The notes below the pieces were generated by a model. The model saw only the letters and a list, made by a program, of their open reading frames with translations. It made no database searches and was not told the origin of the DNA. This document shows, in pieces, positions 1 through 9,302 of a stretch of DNA of 64,000 nt. Origin of the DNA: Phragmites australis. Taxonomy: Eukaryota > Streptophyta > Magnoliopsida > Poales > Poaceae. Every line of letters begins with the position of its first letter. The stretch's first letter is position 1. A program made the translations under genes and the position numbers. The DNA lies in contig NC_084940.1 of NCBI RefSeq assembly GCF_958298935.1, positions 24,113,146 to 24,177,145 on the forward strand, written 5' to 3'.

Positions 1-900
1 CTGGAAGGTGTTGTGCGGCCTCAGAAGTGTAGTTGCCACGTATCAAGATATTTCCTTGATGGACCGTGTTGCGGCGCCACCCGTAGGACATCTTCGGGTG
101 GCGTGACAAGCCCACGTACTGCGGATGTAGCATGCCTAGGTCACTTGGAAGGCAAGACTGCCTAGATTTTCTAGAAGGCATTGCGTAGTCTAGGTAGACA
201 GTGAGGCCCACACACCGCGGGCGCCACTTATGCCTAGGTCACCAGCAAGGCGGATTATGCCCAGGGTGCCCTGGAAGGCATTTGCATAGACTCGGGTGTC
301 GAAGCCACGCCCCGGAGGATGTCCTCGATGGTGGAGTTGTGGTGCTCCGAGGAATGCTGTCACAAGGAATCCACGTTGCACGACAAGCGTACACACTACG
401 GGCGTAGCATGCCTAGGTCACCTGGTAGGCAAGATTGCCTAGCTTTCCTGGAAGGTATTGTGTAGCCTCGATAGTGTGTAGATGCCAGTTATCAAGGAAG
501 GTATTGTATAGCCTCAATAGTGTTTAGACGCCACATATCAGCGGACTGCCCTGATGTGAGGATACGGTGCTCCGAGGAATGCTATCGCAAGGAATCCTCT
601 CTACACGACATGCTTATATACCGTGGGAGCCGCTTATGCCTAGGTCACCTGCAAGGCAGATTATGCCCAGGGTGCCCTGGAAGGCATTGCATAGCTTCGG
701 TCATATAAATGCCATGTGCCAGGGCACATCCTTGGTGGACAGTGTTGCGATGCACCCCGGGCGTTTCCTCGGGAGCACGATAAGCCTACATACCACGGGC
801 ATAGCATGCCTAGGTCACCTGGAAGGCAAGACTGCCTAGGTTTCCTGGAAGGTATTACGTAGCTCCGATAGTGTGTAGGACCTTCAGCATTAATACATGC
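1..900. repeat. Degenerate long tandem repeat
   Basis: Three copies of a block beginning CATGCCTAGGTCAC occur at about 131, 408 and 805, so units are about 277 and 397 bp. They share phrases such as GGAAGGCAAGACTGCCTAG and 'tggaaggtattgtgtagcctcgatagtg'. The middle unit is longer because the latter phrase is partly duplicated near 490-535. No coding region is credible here. Tat-lineage Ty3/gypsy elements are known to carry long tandem repeats between pol and the 3' LTR, and this array lies upstream of a Tat-type 3' LTR (3646-4528), so it is probably the 3' non-coding part of that element (A'). That assignment is inference. Confidence 0.6.
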
Positions 901-1248
901 CAAGGAAACGGAGAGTCTTACAAAAACCTCTGACAAAAATAGAGAGTCTTACACAAACCTCCGGTAAAAACGGAGAGTCTTACAAAAACCTTCGACAAAA
1001 ATGGAGAACTTTACCAAACCTTTGGCAAAAATGGAGAACTTTACAAAACCTTTGATAAAAACGGCGAGCTTTACCAAACCTCCAGTAAAAATGGAGAGCT
1101 TTACCAAACCTCCGGTAAAAACGGAGAGCTTTACCAAACCTCCGGTAAAAAATGGCGAGCTTTACCAAACCTCCGCACAACAGAGAGCCTTACAAAACCT
1201 CCGGCAAAATGGAGAGACTTCCAAAAACCCCCGCAATGGGGATGTTTT
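900..1248. repeat. 30-bp minisatellite, about 11 copies
   Basis: A unit of about 30 bp reading roughly GAGAGCTTTACCAAACCTCC followed by GGTAAAAACG is repeated about eleven times; the copies near 1070-1150 are the most uniform. Because the unit is a multiple of three, stop-free frames exist on both strands, giving a decapeptide repeat (MESFTKPPVK-like) on plus. I regard those frames as by-products of unit length, not genes. It directly follows the longer repeat array. Confidence 0.85.
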
Positions 1249-2463
1249 CCGAAAACTCAACCGGGCGAAAAGGTTCTAAAAGGACCTAACGGGAAGAGTA
1301 CCCTGGCATCTTGAAGGCTAATGCCTTCGTGCCGAAGGGATACGAAACCCGCTGGCCTCCAAAGAGCACAGCACACAGATCAAAGGGGTATAAAATACCC
1401 CTCCCTACAGGGAAGGGTATGACCCACGTGACTCAAACACGTATGGTAAAAGGTAAAATCATTACCCTACCATCTCCTTTAAAAACACATTTCATATGTC
1501 ATTTTATGAGTGTTATACTAACATTTAATAAAAGCCCACGCTTCGTAGCACGGGAAACATAGTGGAACTCTCAATTGTCCATGGCAGAGACTGCAATTCA
1601 TGGCAGCAGCTATGGGGCGAGGGGTTCGCGGACCACCTCTCCCGCCTAGCCTTCCGCTTCGCCTCCGACGCGCCATTGCCAGGCTCCAAACGGAGTACCT
1701 TCAAAGCTAAGCAGCGGCTAAGGGCTGAGGGGGTTGTGGACAACCTCTCCTGCCTAGCCTTCAACTTCACCTCCGATGCGCCGTCGGCTCTCTTGCCTAG
1801 CCTTTAGTTGCGCCTCCGACACATCATCGCCTTCAACCCTAGTAGTCGCTAAGGCACCTGAAGGGTCAAGGACCACCTCCGGAGCTCATCTCCAAAGGTT
1901 CCAGATGGACCTCACTGAGTCAGAAATCTAGAACAAATTGGGAAGGAGGCCCAACCAGTGCCAGGCCCAAGGTGTACGCAATAACCGGGGACAACAAGGT
2001 CACCACTGCTCCACCCGGTTCTCCTTAGTTACCCTACGTATCTATCACCACCAGATTCCCGAGGCCACCTCTCCCTTAGAAGGAACAAAACCAGCGATGA
2101 TCTATGCAAGGGCTCGGTGCCCCGGTCATCAGAAAACTAGCCATCGCCTTCAAAGGGGACGAAGAAGCACAGTTTGGAGGCACGAAAGCAGGCGCGCAAG
2201 CGGTCTCCCGTTTGAAAGATACCCTCGCACTCTGATACGGAAGAAGATAAATTCATTCCTGAAGGTCCATGTTATATTATCAAACAACTAGTACATCCAG
2301 GGGACACATACTGAACCAACAGTACAAAAATTTCCACGAAGAAGATAGATCCCTACGGAGCAAAATAGGGCGAGAAAGAGTACAAGGTGACTAAGTTCAG
2401 CCAAGAGATATGGTTATATCACGGCATCACCAAGTATGCCATCCCGGTGACTGCCTTCACCTC
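1249..2463. other. Unassigned element-derived sequence
   Basis: No intact gene is visible. The stretch holds a perfectly palindromic TATA-like site at 1385-1401. It also holds a pair of diverged direct repeats at about 1620-1675 and 1730-1800 ('cctctcccgcctagccttc...tccgacgcgcc' against 'cctctcctgcctagccttc...tccgatgcgcc'), and short frames up to 117 codons without recognisable motifs. Position between the tandem arrays and the A' antisense remnant suggests Tat-element internal sequence or a further degraded insertion. I could not decide. Confidence 0.4.
1385..1401. promoter_or_regulatory. Palindromic TATA-like site
   Basis: GGGGTATAAAATACCCC is an inverted repeat with 7-bp arms around AAA and contains TATAAAA. 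It reads as a possible core promoter on plus, but no gene downstream can be recognised. It may be the promoter of a degraded LTR. Confidence 0.35.
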
Positions 2464-2903
2464 CTACGGGTCTCGGCAGGGGCCACGCATGGGACAGCGT
2501 ATGTGCCTCATCTGTGGCCTGCCGCTGCGGAAGCCGATATAGTAGCCAGCTCCCGAGCTGTCGAAGGATGCTGAGGAGTCTAAGGAGGTCACCGATAGGG
2601 CCTTATCCTTCGCCTTCCCAGCCTCCTCCTGCTTCACCGCCAGCCCCACAGATGCCTGCTCACTCTCCCCCCGCAGGAGATCCCAGTCGATCTCCTCATC
2701 GTCATCGGAGATATCGATGATCTCAACAGGCATGGCCTCCCCGGCCAAAGGTCGGGCTGGAGTGGCAGGCAACTGCCTCCCCTGCAGAGATGGGAGCGGC
2801 GTGGCCACTGGCGCCTCTGCCGATGACTGAAATGTTCCAGCCCCGAAGAAACTGTCGAGATCATCGACATCTCCCAAGAGGATAAGGAGGAAGATGATGC
2901 CAT
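2464..2903 (-). pseudogene. Antisense ORF remnant of element A'
   Basis: On the strand opposite to A' there is a start codon at 2903 (MASSSSLSS...) about 65 bp downstream of a TATAAAG. A longer frame begins at 2877 and runs 137 codons to 2464. It is Ser/Ala-rich with an acidic stretch (IIDISDDDEEIDWD) and a Lys/Glu-rich tail. The two frames overlap out of phase, so I read this as a frameshifted relic of one acidic protein. Tat-lineage elements of plants are known to carry extra ORFs, often antisense, between pol and the 3' LTR (Grande of maize is the classic case), and the position fits. Function is unknown. A captured host fragment is an alternative that a database search would settle. Confidence 0.5.
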
Positions 2904-2965
2904 ACTCAAGTCAAGGTTAACTACTCGCTCGTGGGGCTTTGTAGACTCCAGCCGGGTAACCCCAG

Positions 2966-2972
2966 CTTTATA
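2966..2972 (-). promoter_or_regulatory. TATA box of the A' antisense ORF
   Basis: TATAAAG on the minus strand, about 65 bp upstream of the first ATG of the antisense ORF remnant. Distance and match are right for a plant core promoter; activity is inference. Confidence 0.4.
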
Positions 2973-2999
2973 CCCAGGCCACGCAGCCACGTAAGTCCA

Positions 3000-3629
3000 G
3001 AAGATGAAGCGGAACTAACATCGTCGTGTCCCCCCATTGAATACCTGGGGGGGGGGGCGTGGCCATATCCTGGTTTCCTCCAACACGTGGCAGCACTCCA
3101 TGACGAATGCCTCGTTTTCTCGCACGGATGTCCCATCACATTAATAACCCAAACCTCTTTCGACGCGTGACATAGGCATGGGCACAAGACCCTAAATGAC
3201 CCCCCCCCCCCGCATTGTCCAGTCACAGCGTGGTAGTGGCACGTCTTGTCCTGCCAGGCAAACGCGTGGGATTCTCCAATCCCACACGTAACCTCTACTC
3301 TAGCAACCTCAAGGGGCAAGAAAAGCCATACCGAAGGAATCTGGATAACCCATATCAGTCCCAACATGGACCCCGGAAGTACACCACATTCATCGATGTC
3401 CCTCTAACCCGGGGTCCCTACGCCGTGCATGATAGCTCCAACAAGCTTCGGGGTAGATCGCCACCACCAGGACGCCATCAACCTCGGGCTCGCCATCGAT
3501 GTCCAAGGTTTCAAAAATGAAAAAACTTCTTAAAGGACATAGAATTGCCATCAGGCATCCTTGATGCTATACCAAGCTGGGGTTGATTTTTCGTCTGCAT
3601 CCTCTCCCCTCTCCGGAACATCAGGGCCC
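3000..3629. other. Non-coding 3' region of A' with C and G runs
   Basis: Holds a G run at about 3050-3058 and a C run at about 3200-3210 but no gene. Read on minus it resembles the upstream region of the A antisense ORF near 22200-22340: both have an 'acacgtgtc / acgcgtttg' type stretch followed by 'gcctggcaggcaaaag / gcctggcaggacaaga'. It is therefore probably the promoter-proximal region of the antisense ORF. Confidence 0.45.
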
Positions 3630-3645
3630 AAAAATGAGGGGGTGC
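3630..3645 (+). other. Polypurine tract of A'
   Basis: AAAAATGAGGGGGTGC lies immediately before the TGTTGGGG terminus at 3646. This is the plus-strand priming site and fixes the element's orientation as plus and this LTR as the 3' one. Confidence 0.7.
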
Positions 3646-4528
3646 TGTTGGGGGGAAAATAGACCAACCTGAGGACAATGGTCGAAGATTACCATCCAAG
3701 TCCCTCCGGAGCCTTGATCTCCGGACCCTCAGTTAAAGGCTCGATCTCCGAAGTCATCAGATCCCTTCACGGCACCCCTTCGTACTTGCGAAGCCTTCCC
3801 TTGGCTCAGCTGGCTCGGTCTACCGAGGCCTCCCAAAAACTCGGCCTCCCAAAGCCCCGGCCTTCCGGAGTCCTACTTCTCAAAGCTTTCACCTCCTAGT
3901 TCCATGCCTCTCGAGGCCCCCGCCTTGGGCTGCTTGGGCTGCCTTCCCAAAGGCAGCAAGGTGAGTCAGTAGGCCTTAGGAAAGATCTATCGGAAGGGGA
4001 GCACCTGTCGTTATTTGCCTACAAGGAAGTGACCGGCATTAAAAGCCTAGGCTAAGGGACGCCGCTCTGACACCTCGGCGTGATGGAGGCTATTCTGACA
4101 CCCCTGATAGTGCAGCACCGAGCCGCAATCGATGATCAGCTCGCCCCCTTCAGGGGGCAGGCACCACGATAATTACCACGGTGAGATACCAATAGGGTAG
4201 AAGGTAGTTATCCGGGATAAGGTCCAGTATTTTGGTCAGATCCCGGATATTTTCATATTATGATAACTTGCACGCCAAGCTACACACAGCCCTATAAATA
4301 GGAGGCCATAGTCCTCTGGGCAGGGGACAAGAAAGATAGCAAAAGAGACACAAAGGTGAAAATACACCAAGTCTCGCTGTGATACTCCTCCCAGAGCAAT
4401 CCATTTTGTCTACCTTCAATACATTCGTGGTGTTCCTTCCTCTTAAACTTTGTCTCCAAGCTTGAGTCTCCTCCTTAAAAGAAACTCTCGCCGTACTTGC
4501 TGGGGCAAGACGAACTCTTGCTCCAACA
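3646..4528 (+). repeat. A' 3' LTR
   Basis: Starts TGTTGGGGGG and ends GCTCCAACA (5'-TG...CA-3'). It contains TATAAATA at 4293-4300, which confirms plus orientation. It is the reverse complement of the A-family LTRs at 9303 and 48253; the best matched stretch is 4440-4528. The 883-bp length compares with 842 and 825 bp for the A copies. Confidence 0.85.
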
Positions 4529-4936
4529 ACTACCACCATGTAATAAGGCATATTTGAATGTATTCTTAGTGCCTTGTACCTCAAGAACTATAGAATCAAA
4601 ATGACTATTGAGCGATTTATCTAAACCCTAGGCTAATGTATCAAATTTGTTACTCATAGCAGCACCTACGGATTGATCAACCATATGTGCAAGGTGTTCT
4701 TGAAAAGCATGAGAAACTTCACTTTCATTCAGCTTTACCTCAAGTTTAGCACAGATGATCAGCATTGAATCGCTCTTCTTTATCACCCCTTGTCTTGTCT
4801 TCTGATAGCATGTAAGCATCATCTTCTCCACCTCCCACTTTTGAGCTTCAATGGCTTGGTGATCCTCTTCAGGAAGCTCTTCAAGTGTTGGTGCGATGAT
4901 GTTCTCCATGTTAATTTCAGCTCCCTCACTGGACAA
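4529..4936 (-). pseudogene. G gag-like ORF, N-terminal part
   Basis: Starts MSSEGAEINMENIIAP and aligns with the E frame MTNGSKVDLNNVIMLT: shared features are a 'TIEEL' acidic segment, a KLEV motif, 'MIDQ/MVDQ' and 'MSNKFDAL/MSNKFDTL'. There is an in-frame stop at about 4626, and homologous residues then continue to 4529, where the A' LTR begins. It is the amino end of the Gag-type protein of a non-autonomous element. The truncation is due to the A' insertion and is unrelated to the premature stop. Confidence 0.7.
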
Positions 4937-5007
4937 GGCACATTAGGGGGTAGATGCCAAAACCCTAGGTGTTAAAGTCGATGAAGATGTTGATGGAGAA
5001 CCCTCGT

Positions 5008-5027
5008 TCCCCAGCGGAGTCGCCAAA
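5008..5027 (-). other. G primer binding site
   Basis: On minus, TTTGGCGACTCCGCTGGGGA follows the LTR end by three bases. It is not the usual initiator-Met site. Element E has almost the same sequence at 50196-50214. Confidence 0.7.
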
Positions 5028-5030
5028 TTG

Positions 5031-5904
5031 TGTTGGCGCGAGATTTTGCAACCCCGTGCAACACAAATCCGTCCTAGATAACTATCACTTTTCGTCGCTC
5101 GGACAATTTACAAACAAATTGACAAAGAACCACCACCCAAATCATGGGGATTCAAAGTAGCAGCGAAGAACTAACCCTAAAACTATCCTAATGCGCAGGA
5201 AAGTAAATGAGAATGAAAGAATATGCAATTGTTGCGATTGACTAATGTGTTGCAATCGGCTTCCACCCCCTTAACTATTTATAGGGCGACTTAGACTTGA
5301 GTCTTACGGAATACGACTCTCCCTAGCACACGCACCCTGTTTGGCCCAAACCACGAAGAGAACCCAAACATATCTAAAATTCTGAGTTGACTCGAACTTG
5401 GACTGAACATCGGATGGTCTGGTGAGAACAAATTTATGAACACCGGACTATCCGGTGAGTTCAACCTAGCTGAGACTCCATCCTCCATTGTAACAAACAT
5501 CGCATGTTCCAGTGTACTATTTGTACACACCGGAAGTTTGCACCGGACGGATTTTCCAGAGAGCAACCTTTCTGGATGACTTGCATTTGTGCACACCAGA
5601 TAATCTGGCGTTCATCGGTCACATCACCAGACTATTTTTCCAGAGAGCAATTTCTTTGCAAAATTATCTTGAGGTTCATCAGATGGTCCGGTGATTGCTT
5701 CTGATAACTCACCGAATTATTTTTCCAGAGAGCACTTTTCTGCACAAAATTATCTTTGCATTCACAAGAAGATCCGGTGATCCTTAGACACCTCACCGGA
5801 CAATTTTTCTAGAGAGCAACTCTTTCTACACGAGATCACACATGTTCACTGGACTATCTGGTGTGTGCAAAAAACTTTGGCCGTGTCATTTTTTGCTATC
5901 AACA
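5031..5904 (-). repeat. G 5' LTR
   Basis: On minus it runs from TGTTGATAGC (5904) to CGCGCCAACA (5031). TATAAATA on minus at 5276-5283 is a plausible promoter. The U3 part (5400-5860) is filled with palindromes of the type CACCGGACTATCCGGTG. The outer boundary at 5904 rests on TG...CA and on D coding sequence resuming at 5905. Confidence 0.75.
5400..5860. repeat. Palindrome cluster in the G LTR
   Basis: At least five CACCGGA-CTA-TCCGGTG-like inverted repeats occur: 5408-5424 (imperfect), 5441-5457 (perfect, 7-bp arms, CTA centre), about 5596-5612, 5669-5686 and 5839-5857. Most are followed by 'ttttccagagagcaac'. Spacing is roughly 35-170 bp. Confidence 0.75.
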
Positions 5905-6175
5905 ATTACCTCCATCCCTCTCCGGTGCACAACACGCCTTCCACACCACGCAATTGAAGAAATGTTTCTGAATTCCAACCAAAGTCGGCATTGGGCCATC
6001 TTAATCTCAACCTGACCTATCCTATCATGAACATCCAATTCGAATCTTGGATGAAGTTGAGTGCAAGACCCAAAGTCGCTCCATCAAATTTGTTAAAGTA
6101 CAATGGAGTAACACACAGAAGATGAAGCTACTGGGAAAGAGAAGATTGAATCCGCTCCAAGTATCCTGACCTTTT
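5905..6175 (+). pseudogene. D pol 3' end: integrase C-terminus and chromodomain
   Basis: Translation from 5911 gives PSLSGAQHAFHTTQLKKCF, matching the '[13 protein letters not shown]' block near the C-terminus of chromovirus integrase as seen in Z. After a TGA it continues with PIRILDEVECKTQSR and KFVKVQWSN, the first half of a chromodomain. A one-base shift near 6120 leads into the 'EDEAT' segment. The chromodomain is thought to guide integration to modified chromatin. The remnant has at least two stops and a frameshift and begins only where G is inserted. Confidence 0.8.
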
Positions 6176-6716
6176 TTATGAGCTATGAGTATTTTACGCT
6201 TTTGTGTATGTTGTACATCTTGTATGATCATAGTTGCATCATCTTAACATTTGAGGATGTCCCCGATGAGCTCGTTCAGAAAAAGAAAAGCTTAGTAGGA
6301 GGAAAAGACCCCTCCTTGCGGTCTAACCACCCCCTACTGGTCTGACCACCAGAGGCGTGCAGTACTGAGTTGGTCTATGTCCCCTGGTGGTTTGACCACC
6401 CAGCTCATGGTTTGACCGTGAGAATCCACCAGAGCCAAATCCCCTCTGTCCAAATTGCGGTCAAACCGCCATGACTACGGTCCAGCCGCTGCTGTGTCGC
6501 AGTCTGACCGGTCCAAGCCCACAGTCTGACTGGCCGAGCACATAGTGGTTTAACGGCTTTTCCCTCTTGGTATTTGCGAAGTCGGCAAACCTTTTCCGTA
6601 TCGAGTTAATCCCATGAGGCATCATCTCACCAAGTTGTGATCATCTCTTGATGGTTGCAATGTGTAACCCGTCGCCCTCTCTCCTGAGTTTATTGAATCT
6701 CAGGACAAGATTCTTT
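6176..6716 (+). other. D 3' non-coding region with CGGTCTGACCG motifs
   Basis: No gene. From 6310 to 6560 there are about eight copies of a short motif around GGTCTGACC ('ggtctaaccacc', 'ggtctgaccacc', 'gtttgaccaccc', 'agtctgaccggtcc'). The same motif recurs in the D LTR at 6996-7006 and 7600-7770. Confidence 0.7.
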
Positions 6717-6731
6717 TAAGGGGGGAAGGTT
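6717..6731 (+). other. Polypurine tract of D
   Basis: TTAAGGGGGGAAGGTT immediately before the LTR terminus TGTCACACCC. It shows that 6732 is the start of a 3' LTR. Confidence 0.8.
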
Positions 6732-9288
6732 TGTCACACCCCGAAAACAGTAATCCGTCATTAAGCATGTATATGCATCATAACACCATGCTTAGTGTAA
6801 TTACTTCGATTAAAGCAGTTAATTACATTTCAAAATTGTTACGTGATCGATCCATATGTGTTTCCACCACATGTATATGTGTGGGGATTGCTTTGGAATA
6901 GTTTAGATAGCCCAAAACCTTTTAGGAAGGATAAGGAAAATAATAGGAAGAAACAGGGAATAGAATGAAGCCTTTAAGCATGCGGACCCTACCCGCGGTC
7001 TGACCGACGCTAGCCATAGTCTCACTGCCAGAGCATAGAACCACTTAAAAGCCTTTCCACCGACGCTCTTATCCACTCCCTTGTTTTTTCTTCTTCACTT
7101 GAGAGGAAGAGAGAGAGACAGGAAAAGAGAAAGGGAAAGAGAGAGAAAGGAGATACCCCACCATTTCTTCCACCTCAAGCTCCATGGAGGCCAAAGATCA
7201 AAGGAGGAGGTCGCCCACGAGTTCCCCACATCGCCCCAAGCTCATCCATAAGCCTCCCTTGGTCGGAGCAAGCCCGAAGCACTTCTTCCACCTCTTGGCC
7301 GGTCGAAGCACCCCAGAGTCGATCTCCACCTCGGAGCTTCCCCCGGAGCCGGCCAACTCAAGAAAGCTTCCCCACATCAAGGTGAAGCTCCCCAATCCCT
7401 TTCCCCTCATTTTCCCCAAGTTTCCCCACCCTCCCCCATAGCCATAAAACTGAGCTCCACCTAGCCATGGATGTTGATCCATGAGGCCCAAGCTTTGGCC
7501 CCATGAATTGTGCTCAAACCACCTAAGATGGGCCCTCTTAGTTGCATGGAGCATTTAGGTGTCAGCCTTGGCCGAAGGCATCGCCGACGGGCTTGCCAAG
7601 TGCTCTGACCGTCGTTCCATGAGTCGGACCGCCCCTCGGGCTAATCTGACTGCTAGAAATCAAACCGATGCTCTTCCCAGGAGTCTGACCACATTTTCCC
7701 ACAGTCTGACTACCAAGCCCAGTGGTCTAACCACCCATGTTCGCGGTCTTACCACGGTAACTCAGACAGAACCGTTTCAATGTAGTTTATTATTGCTGAA
7801 ACATGTAAAATTCATAATAAATTCTCTGTAGCTCCAAAAATTATGAAACCAATTTTTTTGGTTTTATAATAACCTCCTCTACCTATAAAAATATCCTCAT
7901 ACATTAAATAGTTAATTAACTTTCTGATATTAATCAATTAATTTAAAGCTTAACTAATTCACTGTTAATTCATCACAAGTCCAAAATTGGTGAAACAAAT
8001 TTTGCTAGTATTCTTATGACTTGTGCTAACTAGGAAAATTATTTTCATAACATGTTGCATTGCATTTTGTTCATGATCATGCATTGTATGCTTATTGCGA
8101 TGCATTTTCATTCTTTTAGTGAACGACGTTTCAGAGAGTGACAGCTTTTCTTGAGGTGTTTTCTCATGGTTGATCGTGTTTGTGAAGCGGAGAACCAAGG
8201 CAAGCATCTATCATATTTTTTCCTATATTTTGGAGAATTTTTGGTCTAATCTATTTGATATCTAAGGAACTCGGCAAAATAGCCCCGTAACTTCGGTATG
8301 TGTCGTATATGCATGTTTAGTTAGTCGATGTTGTGAATCGGGTAGCACCTATCTTATTGCTTTTGTCCCTATCTTGTTATTGATGATCTCACTCCTTGTA
8401 GATTGGGTATAACCTTGTTAATGTCTAACTTAAAATTATCCGAAATGCTTAGCAATGCATAGGTTACCGATAGAAGTCGAGCGGTGGAATTTTACATCGT
8501 TTGCAAGCTATAGGATTTAATTACTTTCATGATGAAAACACTATGGGATGATGAGTGGTGAGAATGAGAAGACATGTGGGTGGTGTTAGGCACAGGTCAG
8601 GAGAGGAACCCGGATGTCATAGACCACTTGTATTGTTTAAGCACCGTTCGTTGGCGTTGTTGACTTAAGCACCTTTCTGTACTACCACATATCCGAATAG
8701 GGTAAGGATGAGCCAAGTATCGTAAGTCGCCATGTTCATTTCACTCATGCACTTGTGATGTGAGCATGAGGACTTGTAGGGGCACCTGAGATTGCTCCGG
8801 GAGTAGATCTAGGTGGCCTTCACATACTCGGGCATGGGAACAAAGGTTTGGGGTGGGTACGTGAATGGTTGTCATGTGAATCATCTCTTGCAACTAATGG
8901 GTTGTACGGAGGGTGGTCTCATGTTGTGTGGGTAAAGATGTACTCCCCTGCAGGGTGTAAAATCAATTTGAATTGCCGTGCTCTCGGTTATGAGCAAGTT
9001 TTTGCTCATTAGACGCCACCATCGAGTCACGTTTGGGCTGGTGATATATGTGGGATGAGATGAGATGGTTCAGTTTTGTTCGATGTTGAGATAATCATAT
9101 TCGTATGTTGTTTATGGTTGTGCTATTCTGGTTAGCTATTCTGGTTATGCTAGGATAGCCCAAGAGTTAGGATAGGTAGGTGCTCACATGTTTAAGTCGT
9201 AAGTGTTTTTGCCTTTCGCATAATTAAATTTAACCTTGTGGCCTACTCCTTGCTAACTTATCCAAATGCATTATCCTTGGAGCTGAGA

Positions 9289-9297
9289 ATATATATA
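9289..9297 (+). promoter_or_regulatory. TATA-like run in the D LTR
   Basis: ATATATATA in the context CCTTGGAGCTGAGAATATAT. The equivalent run in LTR F is at 60741-60749. Conservation of the surrounding block across otherwise divergent LTRs points to the LTR core promoter. Confidence 0.5.
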
Positions 9298-9302
9298 CCC
9301 AT
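9298..9302 (+). repeat. Target duplication of A, left copy (CCCAT)
   Basis: CCCAT precedes the A terminus at 9303 and is repeated exactly at 49078-49082 after the other A terminus. Confidence 0.9.

Larger units (their letters stand above)
1900..4528 (+). mobile_element. Element A': Tat-type LTR retrotransposon, 3' part
   Basis: A plus-strand element whose 3' LTR (3646-4528) is preceded by a polypurine tract. The LTR is the same family as that of element A (9303 and 48253 copies, which are inverted relative to this one). It was inserted into the gag-like region of element G, because G coding sequence resumes at 4529. The 5' LTR and gag/pol lie beyond the left edge or are lost. The left limit given here is arbitrary; the tandem arrays at 1-1248 may belong to it too. 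The expected TSD would be ACTAC (4529-4533), which cannot be verified in this window. Confidence 0.65.
4529..5904 (-). mobile_element. Element G: gag-only type LTR element, 5' part
   Basis: Minus-strand element: 5' LTR at 5031-5904, primer site at 5008-5027, and the start of a gag-like reading frame at 4936-4529, where A' interrupts it. G sits in the 3' coding end of element D, since D pol sequence starts again at 5905. Its N-terminal frame is homologous to that of element E (50260 on), and both use the same unusual primer site, so they are related families. The expected TSD would be ATTAC (5905-5909); the other side is not in the window. Confidence 0.75.
6732..9302 (+). repeat. D 3' LTR, segment 1
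   Basis: Begins TGTCACACCCCG. It contains a GA-rich stretch (7090-7150), a purine/pyrimidine-biased segment 7184-7441 with a spurious 85-codon frame, the GGTCTGACC motif cluster (7600-7770) and, at its right end, ATATATATA (9289-9297) in a block conserved among LTRs D, F, C and J. Element A interrupts it a few bases after that TATA-like run. Confidence 0.85.

Noticed and set aside
900..1248. CRISPR-like array
   Set aside because: Units are contiguous 30-bp repeats without unique spacers, in a plant nuclear context.
2464..2877. Host gene fragment encoding the acidic DISDDDEE protein
   Set aside because: Position opposite to a Tat element next to its 3' LTR is better explained by the antisense ORF; not excluded.
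3646..4528. Solo LTR
   Set aside because: Flanks GGTGC and ACTAC differ and a PPT precedes it, so it is the 3' LTR of a longer element.
5905..6160. Host gene exon
   Set aside because: The residues match the integrase tail and chromodomain of chromoviruses and lead to a PPT and LTR.
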